A DNA stretch of 64,000 nt from Desulfococcus sp041737845 (GTDB lineage: Bacteria > Desulfobacterota > Desulfobacteria > Desulfobacterales > Desulfococcaceae): positions 103,534 to 167,533 of the forward strand of contig NZ_JBGSQX010000146.1 of assembly GCF_041737845.1 (NCBI RefSeq), written 5' to 3'. The first letter of the stretch is position 1. The number at the start of each line of letters is the position of its first letter. Under the pieces are notes generated by a model. It was not told the DNA's origin. It saw nothing but the letters and a program-made list of their open reading frames with translations, and made no database searches. This document shows positions 32,484 through 40,939 of the stretch, in pieces. Position numbers and translations under genes: made by a program.

Positions 32484-32930
32484 ATGACGGAAACATCGGC
32501 CAAAGTGGCCCCCATGACCAAAGTCGCGCTGACCCTGGAGGCCGGGCGTTCACCCGACCGGATGGACCTCACCCCGGCCCCCCGGCCCCTGACCTTTGTC
32601 TACGGCATCGGCAAATCAGGCATCACCCCGTTTGAGTACGAACTCTCGGAGACCTCTCCGGGGGCACGCGTTTCCTTTTCCGTGGCGCGGGAGCACTTCG
32701 ACGCCTTCTTTGAGCATCTTTGCCCTTTCCCGCCGCCTGAGGATCCCGACGGGACGGTCCATTTCAACGTCCGGGTCGACCAGGTCTCCGCGCCCTCGGG
32801 CCGGGAGGTGATCCGCGCCATGGCGGACATGGCCGCGGGGTGCTCGTGCGGGTGCGGCTGCGGCGGCCACGGGCCGTCTCCCCATCCGCATCATGAGGGT
32901 TGCGACGGGCGCTGCGGGGATATGCACTGA
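32484..32930 (+). CDS. FKBP-like (SlyD-type) peptidyl-prolyl isomerase with Cys/His-rich tail
   Basis: A 148-residue protein. The FKBP core is recognisable from LTFVYGIGKSGITPFEYEL and SPGARVSFSVAREHFD. It lacks a standard insert-in-flap domain and is shorter than SlyD. The C-terminal 30 residues are rich in Cys and His (CSCGCGCGGHGP, HPHHEGCDGRCGDMH), like the nickel-binding tails of SlyD. A metal storage or metallochaperone role coupled to folding is likely. The N-terminus (about 25 residues) looks unstructured. It follows the repeat element and precedes ileS. Confidence 0.7.
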   Translation: MTETSAKVAPMTKVALTLEAGRSPDRMDLTPAPRPLTFVYGIGKSGITPFEYELSETSPGARVSFSVAREHFDAFFEHLCPFPPPEDPDGTVHFNVRVDQVSAPSGREVIRAMADMAAGCSCGCGCGGHGPSPHPHHEGCDGRCGDMH

Positions 32931-33127
32931 GAACCCCGCGGCCGGGCAATCGCATGAAATCTTCAGTTTGGCGGGATGGGTGGAGACTTGGGGCCGCCGT
33001 GCCGATCATCATGGAAGAATGCCCTTGTGGAATTCGGAACAATCTCTTGACACCTTTTGCGTTTCCGTTTAGTTTTTCCAATTCCAGTCGACACACCACT
33101 TCCAAACAGAAACCAGGCGAGGATTCA

Positions 33128-35929
33128 ATGGACATTAAAAAAACCCTTAACCTACCCTCCACCCCATTCCCCATGAAGGCGAATCTGGCGCAAAAGGAAC
33201 CCGAACAACTGGAGAAATGGGAGGCATCGGGGTTGTACCGGAAGATCCGGGCCGCCGCTTCAGGCAGAAAACGCTTCATCCTCCATGACGGCCCGCCCTA
33301 CGCCAACGGGAATATCCATATCGGCACCGCGCTGAACAAGATCCTGAAGGACATCATCGTCCGATCGCGCCAGATGAGCGGATTTGACGCCCCCTATGTC
33401 CCCGGCTGGGACTGTCACGGCCTTCCCATCGAACACAACGTGGACAAGGAGCTGAAAAAAGGCAGGAAAAACAAGGAAGAGATGAGCCAGGTCGAGATCC
33501 GCAGGCTCTGCCGGGCCTATGCTGAAAAATATATCGATATCCAGCGGGACGAGTTCAAGCGCCTGGGCGTCATGGGGGAGTGGGAAAACCCCTATCTCAC
33601 CATGAACTACGAATACGAAGCCATTATCGCCAGGGAATGCGGGCGGTTCGCCCTGGAGGGGAGCCTCTTTCACAGCAAGAAGCCCATCTACTGGTGCAAC
33701 AGTTGCCAGACGGCCCTGGCCGAGGCCGAGATCGAATACGGCGACGAACCTTCGCCGTCCATCTTCGTGAAGTTTTTGATGAAGGACGACATCGGCGATC
33801 TCTATCCGGCCCTCAAAGGCAAACGGGTCTTCGTCGTCATCTGGACCACGACGCCGTGGACCCTCCCCGCCAACCTCGGCATCGCCCTCCATCCGGAGTT
33901 CGACTACGTGGCGGTGGATGCGGGGACGGGCGAGGCGTTGATCCTGGCCAGGGCCCTGGTCGAAGACTGCATGAAGCGCTTCGGCATCGAAGATTACAAG
34001 GTGATCGCAGATGTCCGCCCGGCGGACCTGGAGCGGAAGCGCTGCCTGCACCCCCTGTACGACCGGGAGTCCCTTGTCGTGCTGGGCGAGCACGTCACCC
34101 TCGAGGCCGGCACCGGATGCGTTCACACCGCCCCCGGCCACGGCCGGGAGGACCACGAGGTGGGTCTCAAATACGGCTTGGACGCCTATTCCCCTGTGGA
34201 TGACCGGGGCTGCTTCACCGACGAGGTGGGCCTGTTCGCGGGGCAGTTCGTCTTCAAGGCCAATCCCGGGATCAACCAGACCCTCAGGCAGAACGGCGCC
34301 CTCCTGGCGGAGGAGCAGATCAAGCATTCCTATCCCCACTGCTGGCGGTGCAAGCAGCCGGTCATCTTCCGGGCCACCCCCCAGTGGTTCATCTCCATGG
34401 ACAAGACGGGGCTCAGAAAACGGTCCCTTGAGGAGATCGACCGGGTTCAGTGGATTCCCAACTGGGGGCGGGAGCGCATCTACGGCATGATCGAAAACCG
34501 GCCGGACTGGTGCGTGTCGCGTCAGCGGGCCTGGGGCGTGCCCATCACCGTCTTTTTCTGCGACGGCTGCGGCGAGGTGGTGGTCAATGAAGCAACCGTC
34601 GACCATGTTTACAACCTCTTCCGGGAACACGGGGCCGATGTCTGGCTGGAAAGGGACGCGGCGGACCTGATCCCGCCGGGGACCGCCTGCGGCAAATGCG
34701 GCGGCGGCGCCTTCACCAAGGAGACCGACATCCTGGACGTCTGGTTCGATTCGGGGGTCAGCCACGCCGCGGTGCTGGAGGCCCGGGACTACCTCGCGTG
34801 GCCGGCGGACCTCTACCTGGAGGGCAGCGATCAGCACCGGGGATGGTTTCACAGCTCGCTTCTCACGGCCGTGGGCAACCGGCATGCGGCCCCCTACAAG
34901 GCCGTGCTGACCCACGGGTTCGTCGTCGACGAGCAGGGCCGCAAGATGTCCAAGTCCGTGGGGAACGTGGTCGCGCCCAAGGAGGTGATCGGCAAGTATG
35001 GCGCCGAGATCCTGCGGCTCTGGGTGTCGGCCTCCGACTACCGGGACGACATCCGGATCTCCGACACCATCCTCAAGCAGTTGAGCGATGCCTACCGGCG
35101 CATCCGGAACACCTGCCGGTTCATGCTGGGCAACCTGTCGGATTATCTTCCGGCGCGGGACGCGGTGCCCTACGAGGCCATGCAGGACATCGACAAATAC
35201 GCCCTGCACACCCTGGAGGCGCTGGTGAAAAAAGGCCGAAAGGCCTATGACGCCTATGAGTTCCATGTCATCTATCACGCCATGCACAACTTCTGCACCG
35301 TGGATCTTTCCGCCTTTTACCTCGACATCCTGAAAGACCGCCTCTACACCTCGCCGCCCGCCTCTATCGAACGGCGGAGCGCCCAGACGGCCATGCACCT
35401 CATCCTGGACGCCATGGTGCGCCTGATGGCGCCGATCCTCCCCTTTACCGCCGAAGAGATCTGGACCTATATGCCGGACCCGGACGGACGGGAGGAGAGC
35501 GCTCACCTGGCGGCCATGCCCGAAGCAGGCGCCGACTGGGAAAACGAGGCCCTGGCCGAAAAATGGCGGCGCCTGATCCTGGTGCGCGGCGAGGTCACCA
35601 AGGCCCTCGAGGCGTCGCGGGCCAAAAAGGAGATCGGCCATCCCCTGGATGCCCGGGTCACCCTGAGCGCCCGGGGGGAGACCCTTGAGGTGCTGCAGGC
35701 CTGTGAAGCGGACCTCCACTCAATCTTCATCGTTTCGAAGACGGAGATCGCGGCAGACCCGATCCCTTCGGGCTTTATCAGCCAGGAGATCGAGGGGCTC
35801 ACGATCGGCGTGTCGGCCGCGGCCGGCGAAAAATGCGAACGCTGCTGGGTGCATGACCCTTCGGTGGGCGCCGTTGACCGGCATCCCACCCTCTGCGGCC
35901 GCTGCATGTCGCAGATCACGGCATTCTAA
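33128..35929 (+). CDS. ileS: Isoleucyl-tRNA synthetase
   Basis: A 933-residue class I tRNA synthetase. The nucleotide-binding motif is GNIHIGTALNKILKD (HIGH class, about residue 62). A CP1 editing domain follows, with TPWTLPANLGIALHPEF, GTGCVHTAPGHGREDH. The KMSKS loop is GRKMSKSVGNVV (about residue 605), and a C-terminal zinc finger CERCWVHD...CGRCM is characteristic of bacterial IleRS. GAGGA precedes ATG 33128. The longer frame from 32900 is not used, as it overlaps the FKBP gene. It is followed by lspA and holA, the common ileS-lspA arrangement. Confidence 0.96.
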   Translation: MDIKKTLNLPSTPFPMKANLAQKEPEQLEKWEASGLYRKIRAAASGRKRFILHDGPPYANGNIHIGTALNKILKDIIVRSRQMSGFDAPYVPGWDCHGLPIEHNVDKELKKGRKNKEEMSQVEIRRLCRAYAEKYIDIQRDEFKRLGVMGEWENPYLTMNYEYEAIIARECGRFALEGSLFHSKKPIYWCNSCQTALAEAEIEYGDEPSPSIFVKFLMKDDIGDLYPALKGKRVFVVIWTTTPWTLPANLGIALHPEFDYVAVDAGTGEALILARALVEDCMKRFGIEDYKVIADVRPADLERKRCLHPLYDRESLVVLGEHVTLEAGTGCVHTAPGHGREDHEVGLKYGLDAYSPVDDRGCFTDEVGLFAGQFVFKANPGINQTLRQNGALLAEEQIKHSYPHCWRCKQPVIFRATPQWFISMDKTGLRKRSLEEIDRVQWIPNWGRERIYGMIENRPDWCVSRQRAWGVPITVFFCDGCGEVVVNEATVDHVYNLFREHGADVWLERDAADLIPPGTACGKCGGGAFTKETDILDVWFDSGVSHAAVLEARDYLAWPADLYLEGSDQHRGWFHSSLLTAVGNRHAAPYKAVLTHGFVVDEQGRKMSKSVGNVVAPKEVIGKYGAEILRLWVSASDYRDDIRISDTILKQLSDAYRRIRNTCRFMLGNLSDYLPARDAVPYEAMQDIDKYALHTLEALVKKGRKAYDAYEFHVIYHAMHNFCTVDLSAFYLDILKDRLYTSPPASIERRSAQTAMHLILDAMVRLMAPILPFTAEEIWTYMPDPDGREESAHLAAMPEAGADWENEALAEKWRRLILVRGEVTKALEASRAKKEIGHPLDARVTLSARGETLEVLQACEADLHSIFIVSKTEIAADPIPSGFISQEIEGLTIGVSAAAGEKCERCWVHDPSVGAVDRHPTLCGRCMSQITAF

Positions 35930-35938
35930 AGCAACCCG

Positions 35939-35969
35939 CGGGGGGGCGCGTTGCTCACCGCCCCCCCCG
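35939..35969 (+). promoter_or_regulatory. Strong G/C-run hairpin between ileS and lspA
   Basis: CGGGGGGGCG (35939-35948) can pair with CGCCCCCCCCG (35959-35969). A second smaller hairpin, CCAGGG (35980-35985) with CCCTGG (35995-36000), follows just before the lspA ribosome site. There is no T-run. The pair may reduce read-through or translation of lspA. The long homopolymers are also places where a sequencing error would be likely. Confidence 0.5.
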
Positions 35970-36020
35970 AGATCACGCCCCAGGGCGAACCCCCCCCTGG
36001 CCTCAAAGGAGCGGATCGCC

Positions 36021-36506
36021 ATCGATACGCGCAAATATCTTCGTCTTATTCTGATTGCCGGCGCCGTCATCATCCTCGATCAGATCACCAAGGCCGTCAT
36101 CCTGAACGCCATGCCGCTGTTCGAGTCGATACCGGTGATCCCGGGATTTTTCAGCATCACCCATATCCAGAACCCCGGGGGCGCGTTCGGCTTTCTGGCC
36201 GATCAGGCCCCCTGGGTCCGAAAAGGGGTGTTTCTGGTGATGTCGTCCGTCGCGGTCTTCGCGGTTCTCTATTTTTATCACCAGACGCCCAGGACCCATC
36301 CCTGGCTGGCCTCGGGGCTGGCCCTCATCTTCGGCGGCGCCGTCGGCAACCTCATTGACCGTTTCCGATTCGGAAAGGTCGTGGATTTTCTCGATTTCTA
36401 CATCGGCGCCGCCCACTGGCCGGCCTTCAACGTGGCGGACAGCGCCATCACCACGGGCGTCGGCATCTTCCTCCTCCATATCGTCCTCAACCGGATGCCG
36501 GACTGA
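36021..36506 (+). CDS. lspA: Lipoprotein signal peptidase (signal peptidase II)
   Basis: A roughly 161-residue inner-membrane aspartic peptidase that removes signal peptides from prolipoproteins. Four transmembrane helices are visible. Conserved motifs: ILDQITKAVI, FFSITHIQNPGGAFGFL, GNLIDRFRFGKVVDFLDFY and FNVADSAITTGV, which carry the two catalytic aspartates. No ATG, GTG or TTG exists in frame between the ileS stop and the first conserved residues. The best ribosome site, AAAGGAG (36005-36011), points to ATC at 36021 as start codon, giving an N-terminus of (M)DTRKYLRL. Alternatives are an unrecognised sequencing error or a much shorter protein from an internal ATG (about 36110), which would lose the first helix. 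Confidence 0.88.
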   Translation: MDTRKYLRLILIAGAVIILDQITKAVILNAMPLFESIPVIPGFFSITHIQNPGGAFGFLADQAPWVRKGVFLVMSSVAVFAVLYFYHQTPRTHPWLASGLALIFGGAVGNLIDRFRFGKVVDFLDFYIGAAHWPAFNVADSAITTGVGIFLLHIVLNRMPD

Positions 36507-36528
36507 GATCGGGGAGCATTGGCGACCC

Positions 36529-38004
36529 ATGCCTGAAATACCCTGCAGCCGCTTCAGGTCATATCTTGCGGAAACGCCGCCGGCGGCCCTTCCGCAGGTC
36601 TGGCTGATCTTTGGCGAGGAGGCCTTCTGCGGGGCAGCGGCCGCCGACCTGATCGGCCGCCTGCTCCCCGGCCCCGAGAAGGCCTTCGGCTATGACCCGG
36701 TGGACAACGACGATGTCTCTGCGGCCATCGAGCGGGTGAGCACCTTTTCCCTCTTCTCCGGGACCCGGGTGATCGCCCTTCCCGATTCCCGGATCTTCTA
36801 TTCCAGGGAAGACCACCAGGGCCTGCTTAAAAAAGCCCGGGAGGCCTTCGAAGACGACCAGGTGCCGAAGGCCGTCCGCCATTTCACCGCGGCCCTGGGG
36901 CTGCTTTCGCTTTCCCTTGCGGACGCGGCCCAACTGGCCCCCGGACAAAAAGGCGTCAAGATCGACCCGGATCTCTGGGGAGACGGGGGCTGGGTGACGG
37001 CCCTTCTGGACTGGTGCCGCGACAAGGGGCTGGCTCCTTCGCCCGCGGCCGACCGGTGCGGCGAGCTGCAGCAGGCGGCGGCAAAGGGGTTTCCGGCCGG
37101 GAACCATCTCTTGATCACGACGGAGCTGGTCGACAAGCGGCGAGGGCTCTACAAGACCATACTGGAAAAGGGCGCCGTCGTGAACTGTTCGGTGCCCATG
37201 GGCGGCGGGCGGCAGGATGTCGTGGCCAGGGAGGCCCTGCTTGCCGATCACACCCGGTCCATCCTCGGACGGAGCGGAAAGGAGATGGCGCAGGACGCCT
37301 ATCGCTTGATGTCGGAGATGACGGGTTTCGATATCCGGACCCTCACGGCCAACCTGGAAAAACTGATCCAGTTTTCGGGAGAGGCCCCGGTCATCACCGC
37401 GGCGGACGTCCGTGAGGTCCTGACGCGAACCCGGCAGGACCCGGTCTACGAGCTGACCGGCGCCCTGTCCGACCGGAATGTCGAAGGCGTCCTCCGCCAC
37501 CTCGACGCCCTGCTCCAGGAGGGGCTCGTTCCCCTGCAGATCCTGGCCGCCATGATCAACGCCATGCGGCGGATGCTGCTGGCAAAGGGCTTCGGCGTGA
37601 GCCCCCCCGGGAGGGCGTGGCACAAGGGCATGGGCTTCAATGATTTCCAGAGATCCGTCATGCCCGCCATTCAGGAGTGGGACCAGGCGCTGCTGTCGTC
37701 TCTGGCCGAATGGGACGAGGCTCCGGAGGGCGATCCCGGCGCCGATCCCAAAGCCGATCAGGACGGCGGCAAGAAAAATCGGCGTGGGGCTGCCGGCCCC
37801 ATGACCGACCTTGTCATCGCCCCCAAGGGAAAGAACGCCTACCCGATCTACCTGCTGCTCAAGAATTCCGAGCGCTTCAAGCTGACGGAGCTGATCGACA
37901 TCCTGGCCGATCTGCAGCAGACCGACGTAAAGCTCAAGACCTCGGGCGGCCCGCCCCGGCAGCTCCTGGAATCGGTCATCATCCGAATCTGCCGGGGCCA
38001 TTGA
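36529..38004 (+). CDS. holA: DNA polymerase III delta subunit
   Basis: Clamp-loader subunit that opens the beta clamp. The 491-residue product has the HolA start WLIFGEEAFCGAAAADLI, the KIDPD and LLITTELVDKRRGLYKTI region, and the C-terminal collar domain (VREVLTRTRQDPVYELTGAL, LLQEGLVPLQILAAMINAMRR, LLKNSERFKL). Typical HolA is about 330-340 residues. Here about 110 extra residues occur between the Walker-like first part and LLITTE (about 90-195), and a charged stretch (DPGADPKADQDGGKKNRRG) near residue 410. The gene follows lspA by 22 bases and likely belongs to the ileS-lspA operon. Confidence 0.85.
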   Translation: MPEIPCSRFRSYLAETPPAALPQVWLIFGEEAFCGAAAADLIGRLLPGPEKAFGYDPVDNDDVSAAIERVSTFSLFSGTRVIALPDSRIFYSREDHQGLLKKAREAFEDDQVPKAVRHFTAALGLLSLSLADAAQLAPGQKGVKIDPDLWGDGGWVTALLDWCRDKGLAPSPAADRCGELQQAAAKGFPAGNHLLITTELVDKRRGLYKTILEKGAVVNCSVPMGGGRQDVVAREALLADHTRSILGRSGKEMAQDAYRLMSEMTGFDIRTLTANLEKLIQFSGEAPVITAADVREVLTRTRQDPVYELTGALSDRNVEGVLRHLDALLQEGLVPLQILAAMINAMRRMLLAKGFGVSPPGRAWHKGMGFNDFQRSVMPAIQEWDQALLSSLAEWDEAPEGDPGADPKADQDGGKKNRRGAAGPMTDLVIAPKGKNAYPIYLLLKNSERFKLTELIDILADLQQTDVKLKTSGGPPRQLLESVIIRICRGH

Positions 38005-38138
38005 ATTGCTTTGTTTGAAACGTTATCCAATTGACGAGAGGGAGAGACCGCAGGGGTGACCATTTTGGAAAATGTTCATTCTTGGCCTTCAACCTTCAGC
38101 CTATAGCCTTCGGTCTTCCACCTAAAAAGGAGAAAATC

Positions 38139-39545
38139 GTGATCCCCAAGACCAAAATCATCTGCACCATCGGGCCCGCAAGCAACTCCCCCGAGATTCT
38201 CCGCCGGCTCATCGAGAGCGGCATGAGCGTGGCCCGGCTCAATTTTTCCCACGGCACCCATGAGGAGCACGGCCAGATGATCGGCACCATCCGGGCCCTG
38301 TCCAGGGAACTCGACACGCCGGTGGCCATTCTGCAGGACCTCTGCGGCCCCAAGATCCGCGTCGGCGAGGTCCCCGAACCGGGGGTCCGTCTCGAACCGG
38401 GGCAGACCTTTTATCTGACCAGCCATGACATCATGGGCACCCCGGACCGGGTCTCGGTCTCCTACCCCGACCTCCACAGGGAGGTCCGCCCGGGGGACGT
38501 CATCCTCCTTGCCGACGGCATGATGGAACTCTCGGTGAAGGAGACGCTTTCCCACGAACTCCGCTGCGAGGTGATCACGGGCGGCATCCTGACCTCCCAC
38601 AAGGGGATCAACCTCCCCACCGGGACGATCAAGGCCAAGGCCCTGACGGACAAGGACCGGGCGGATCTCGTCTTCGGACTCGAAAACGACGTGGACTATG
38701 TGGCCCTCTCGTTCGTCCGGCGGGCCGAAGACATCCGGGAGCTGAAGGCGATCATCGCCCACGCCGGAAAGGATACCCCGGTCATCGCCAAGATCGAGAA
38801 GCACGAGGCCATCGCCAATATGGACGAGATCATGGCGGTGTGCGACGGCATCATGGTGGCACGGGGCGACCTGGGCGTGGAGATCCCCCTCGAAAACGTC
38901 CCGGGCATCCAGAAGCGGCTGGTCAAGGCCGCCAACTCGGGCGGGAAGCCGGTGATCATCGCGACCCAGATGCTCCGCTCCATGGTCAAGGCGCCGCGAC
39001 CGACCCGGGCCGAAGCCACCGACGTCGCCAACGCCGTCCTGGACGGGGCCGACGCCATCATGCTCTCCGAGGAATCGGCCAGCGGCGACTATCCGGTGGA
39101 GGCGGTCCGGTTCATGGTGCGCATCGTGGTGAGCGCCGAAAGCGACTTCCCCCACCAGCGGTTCCTGGACATGATGCCGCGGAAAGACATCTCCGAATCC
39201 GTGGCCCACGCCTCGTGCGTGCTGGCCAACCACCTGAGTGCCGCGGCCATCGTGGCCACGACGCGATCGGGCTTCACCGCCATGCAGATCTCCCGGTTCC
39301 GGCCGGGCTGCCGCCTTATCGCCCTCTCGCCTGAGCCCCGGACCATCCGGCGCCTCGCCCTTTTCTGGGGGTGCATGCCGAGCTACGTGGAAGAGACCAG
39401 CAACACGGACGAGCGGATCGAAAAGGCAGCGGTCTCGGCCATCGGGACCGGTAACGTCTCCCCGGGAGACCTCGTGGTCATCACCACGGGACACCCCGTC
39501 TGGGCCGCCGGCACCACCAACATGATGCGGGTGAAGCAGTTGTAG
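38139..39545 (+). CDS. pyk: Pyruvate kinase
   Basis: Makes ATP and pyruvate from PEP and ADP. The 468-residue enzyme starts at a GTG with AAGGAG nearby (38127-38132). Signatures: TKIICTIGPASNS, VARLNFSHG, DLCGPKIRVG, the active-site IAKIEKHEAIANMDEI, the metal site GIMVARGDLGVEIP, and ATQMLRSMVKAPRPTRAE. The C-terminal allosteric domain is present (IVATTRSGFTAMQISRFRPG). In a respiratory anaerobe it can serve anaplerotic or glycogen metabolism. The upstream 130 bases hold no clear terminator after holA. Confidence 0.95.
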   Translation: MIPKTKIICTIGPASNSPEILRRLIESGMSVARLNFSHGTHEEHGQMIGTIRALSRELDTPVAILQDLCGPKIRVGEVPEPGVRLEPGQTFYLTSHDIMGTPDRVSVSYPDLHREVRPGDVILLADGMMELSVKETLSHELRCEVITGGILTSHKGINLPTGTIKAKALTDKDRADLVFGLENDVDYVALSFVRRAEDIRELKAIIAHAGKDTPVIAKIEKHEAIANMDEIMAVCDGIMVARGDLGVEIPLENVPGIQKRLVKAANSGGKPVIIATQMLRSMVKAPRPTRAEATDVANAVLDGADAIMLSEESASGDYPVEAVRFMVRIVVSAESDFPHQRFLDMMPRKDISESVAHASCVLANHLSAAAIVATTRSGFTAMQISRFRPGCRLIALSPEPRTIRRLALFWGCMPSYVEETSNTDERIEKAAVSAIGTGNVSPGDLVVITTGHPVWAAGTTNMMRVKQL

Positions 39546-39590
39546 GAGGCTTGACACCCCGGCTCATTCCGGGGGAAATCATGCCATCAA

Positions 39591-39975
39591 TTGACCTCCC
39601 TCCCGGAGGACTTTCCGACGCCGATCGTCCCGCCCCAGACCATTGTCCAAGCGGCCCGGGACGGACGGCTCGAACTGGTCCTGGCGGGCCTTCTCCGGAA
39701 AGGCGGCGGAACCGGTGCGGCGGGCGTCGCAGGCCTTCTTTCCGCCGCCGGCTTCATGGTGTCGGGTTTGGTTGCATTTGCAGGGGCTTTTGGTGTAAGG
39801 GATCAGGAGGCTGGGATATCCCCCCTCGATGGTGCCGGATCTCATCGGCGGATGTCTGGGATCGATGTTGGGCGGGTTGGTATTCGTCCCCCTTTTTGGC
39901 ATGGACGGGGTCGCCCTTTGGCTGGCGGCTGTTTGTGGTGCCGGGTTGTGGATGTTTGTCCCGATCGGTCGATAA
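39591..39975 (+). pseudogene. Possible frameshifted small membrane protein gene
   Basis: The 480-base gap between pyk and the retropepsin-like gene has no intact convincing gene. Two strongly hydrophobic stretches lie in adjacent frames. FMVSGLVAFAGAFGV ends near 39797 in one frame. IGGCLGSMLGGLVFVPLFG and VALWLAAVCGAGLWMFVPIGR run to a TAA at 39973-39975 in the next frame. Joined by a one-base shift near 39797, they would make a glycine-rich protein with about three membrane helices. The possible start is a TTG at 39591 with no ribosome site. An alternative is an intact 48-residue protein from ATG 39829. Confidence 0.3.
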
Positions 39976-40029
39976 TATATATTATATGATTTAAGCGGCG
40001 CTTCAGGGTTTTCAGAAACGGGAGGGGGT

Positions 40030-40746
40030 ATGCGGCAGGGGCTGTTCATGACGGCGTTCTTTTTTGCCTTGATCGCCGGAAGCTGGGTCGGGGCGGAATT
40101 CTACCAGTATACGGATAAAAACGGGCAGGTCCATTTTGTCGACGACATGTCGAAGATCCCCGAAAGCGCCCAGGGCGGCCTCAAAACCTACCGGGAAAGC
40201 ACCGACCACCTGCCCGCGGCCGAACAGCAGAGGGTTCGAGAGGCCCGGGAGATGGCGGAAGCGGAAAAGGAGCGGGAGAACCAGTCGCGCCTCCTTCAGG
40301 TGATGGAGATCAACCGGAAAGAGCGCGAAGCCTATCTCGCGGGGAAAAAGAACCGGGGCGATGCAACCCCGTTCACCCTCAAAAACAACCAGGTCCTGGT
40401 CCCGGTGACGATCGGCTGCGGCCGCACGGAGGTCGAGACCGTGCTGCTCCTGGACACCGGCGCCAGCATCACCGCCCTCCACCGCCGCGTCACCGACGGC
40501 ATGAACATCCAGGGCATGCGGAAGGCAAAGGCACGGACAGCCGGCGGCAAGGTGATCGACACCCACCTGGCGCGGGTGGACTACATCCAGGTCGGCCCTC
40601 ACCGGATCGATGATTTCAACACGGTCATTCTGGATTTCGAAGGGGACCCCGCAGACCACAACGGCCTTCTGGGCATGGATTTTCTGGGGCGTTTCCCGCA
40701 CGGCATCGATATGGCCAACCGGGTCATCCGATGGGCGTCGAGGTGA
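40030..40746 (+). CDS. Secreted retropepsin-like aspartic protease with DUF4124 domain
   Basis: A 238-residue exported protein. A signal peptide (MRQGLFMTAFFFALIAGSWV) is followed by a DUF4124 motif (FYQYTDKNGQVHFVDD), a charged coiled-coil region (about residues 60-110) and a single retropepsin-type domain with the active-site motif VLLLDTGASITALH (Asp about 141) and later NGLLGMDFLGRF. One DTG per chain means it must dimerise, as retroviral proteases and SpoIIGA-like or TIGR02281 proteins do. GGAGGGGG precedes the ATG. The substrate is unknown; the periplasm is the likely site. Confidence 0.82.
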   Translation: MRQGLFMTAFFFALIAGSWVGAEFYQYTDKNGQVHFVDDMSKIPESAQGGLKTYRESTDHLPAAEQQRVREAREMAEAEKERENQSRLLQVMEINRKEREAYLAGKKNRGDATPFTLKNNQVLVPVTIGCGRTEVETVLLLDTGASITALHRRVTDGMNIQGMRKAKARTAGGKVIDTHLARVDYIQVGPHRIDDFNTVILDFEGDPADHNGLLGMDFLGRFPHGIDMANRVIRWASR

Positions 40747-40794
40747 GTCGGCGCGGAGGGGCGGCCGTCCCCTCATCGCGCCTTATTCCTTCAC

Positions 40795-40911
40795 GGTTCC
40801 GCAAAAAGTCCGATATCTGCGTTACGCGTATCCCTTGTCACAACGACGTACTGCAGGTACGACTCATTCCTCGGGATTCGCAATCCTTGATCTCGGACTT
40901 TTTACGAAACC
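40795..40911. repeat. Dispersed palindromic repeat, copy B
   Basis: A 117-base element homologous to the one at 32249-32366 and in the same orientation. Ends are GGTTCCGCAAAAAG and CTTTTTACGAAACC. The central palindrome differs (CGTACTGCAGGTACG instead of GCGTACTTTAAGTACGC) but still folds, which suggests that the hairpin is selected. It lies between the convergent retropepsin-like gene and efp. Confidence 0.8.
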
Positions 40912-40939
40912 GCCTGAGAATCGGTTTGTTACGGGGCGA

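Noticed and set aside
33260..35719. 819-codon open frame antisense to ileS
   Set aside because: IleS has all catalytic motifs on the plus strand; the antisense frame shows no domain and has shadow composition.
39579..40049. 156-codon minus-strand frame after pyk
   Set aside because: Rich in Pro, Asn and Arg without a pattern, and it overlaps hydrophobic segments on the plus strand that look more protein-like.
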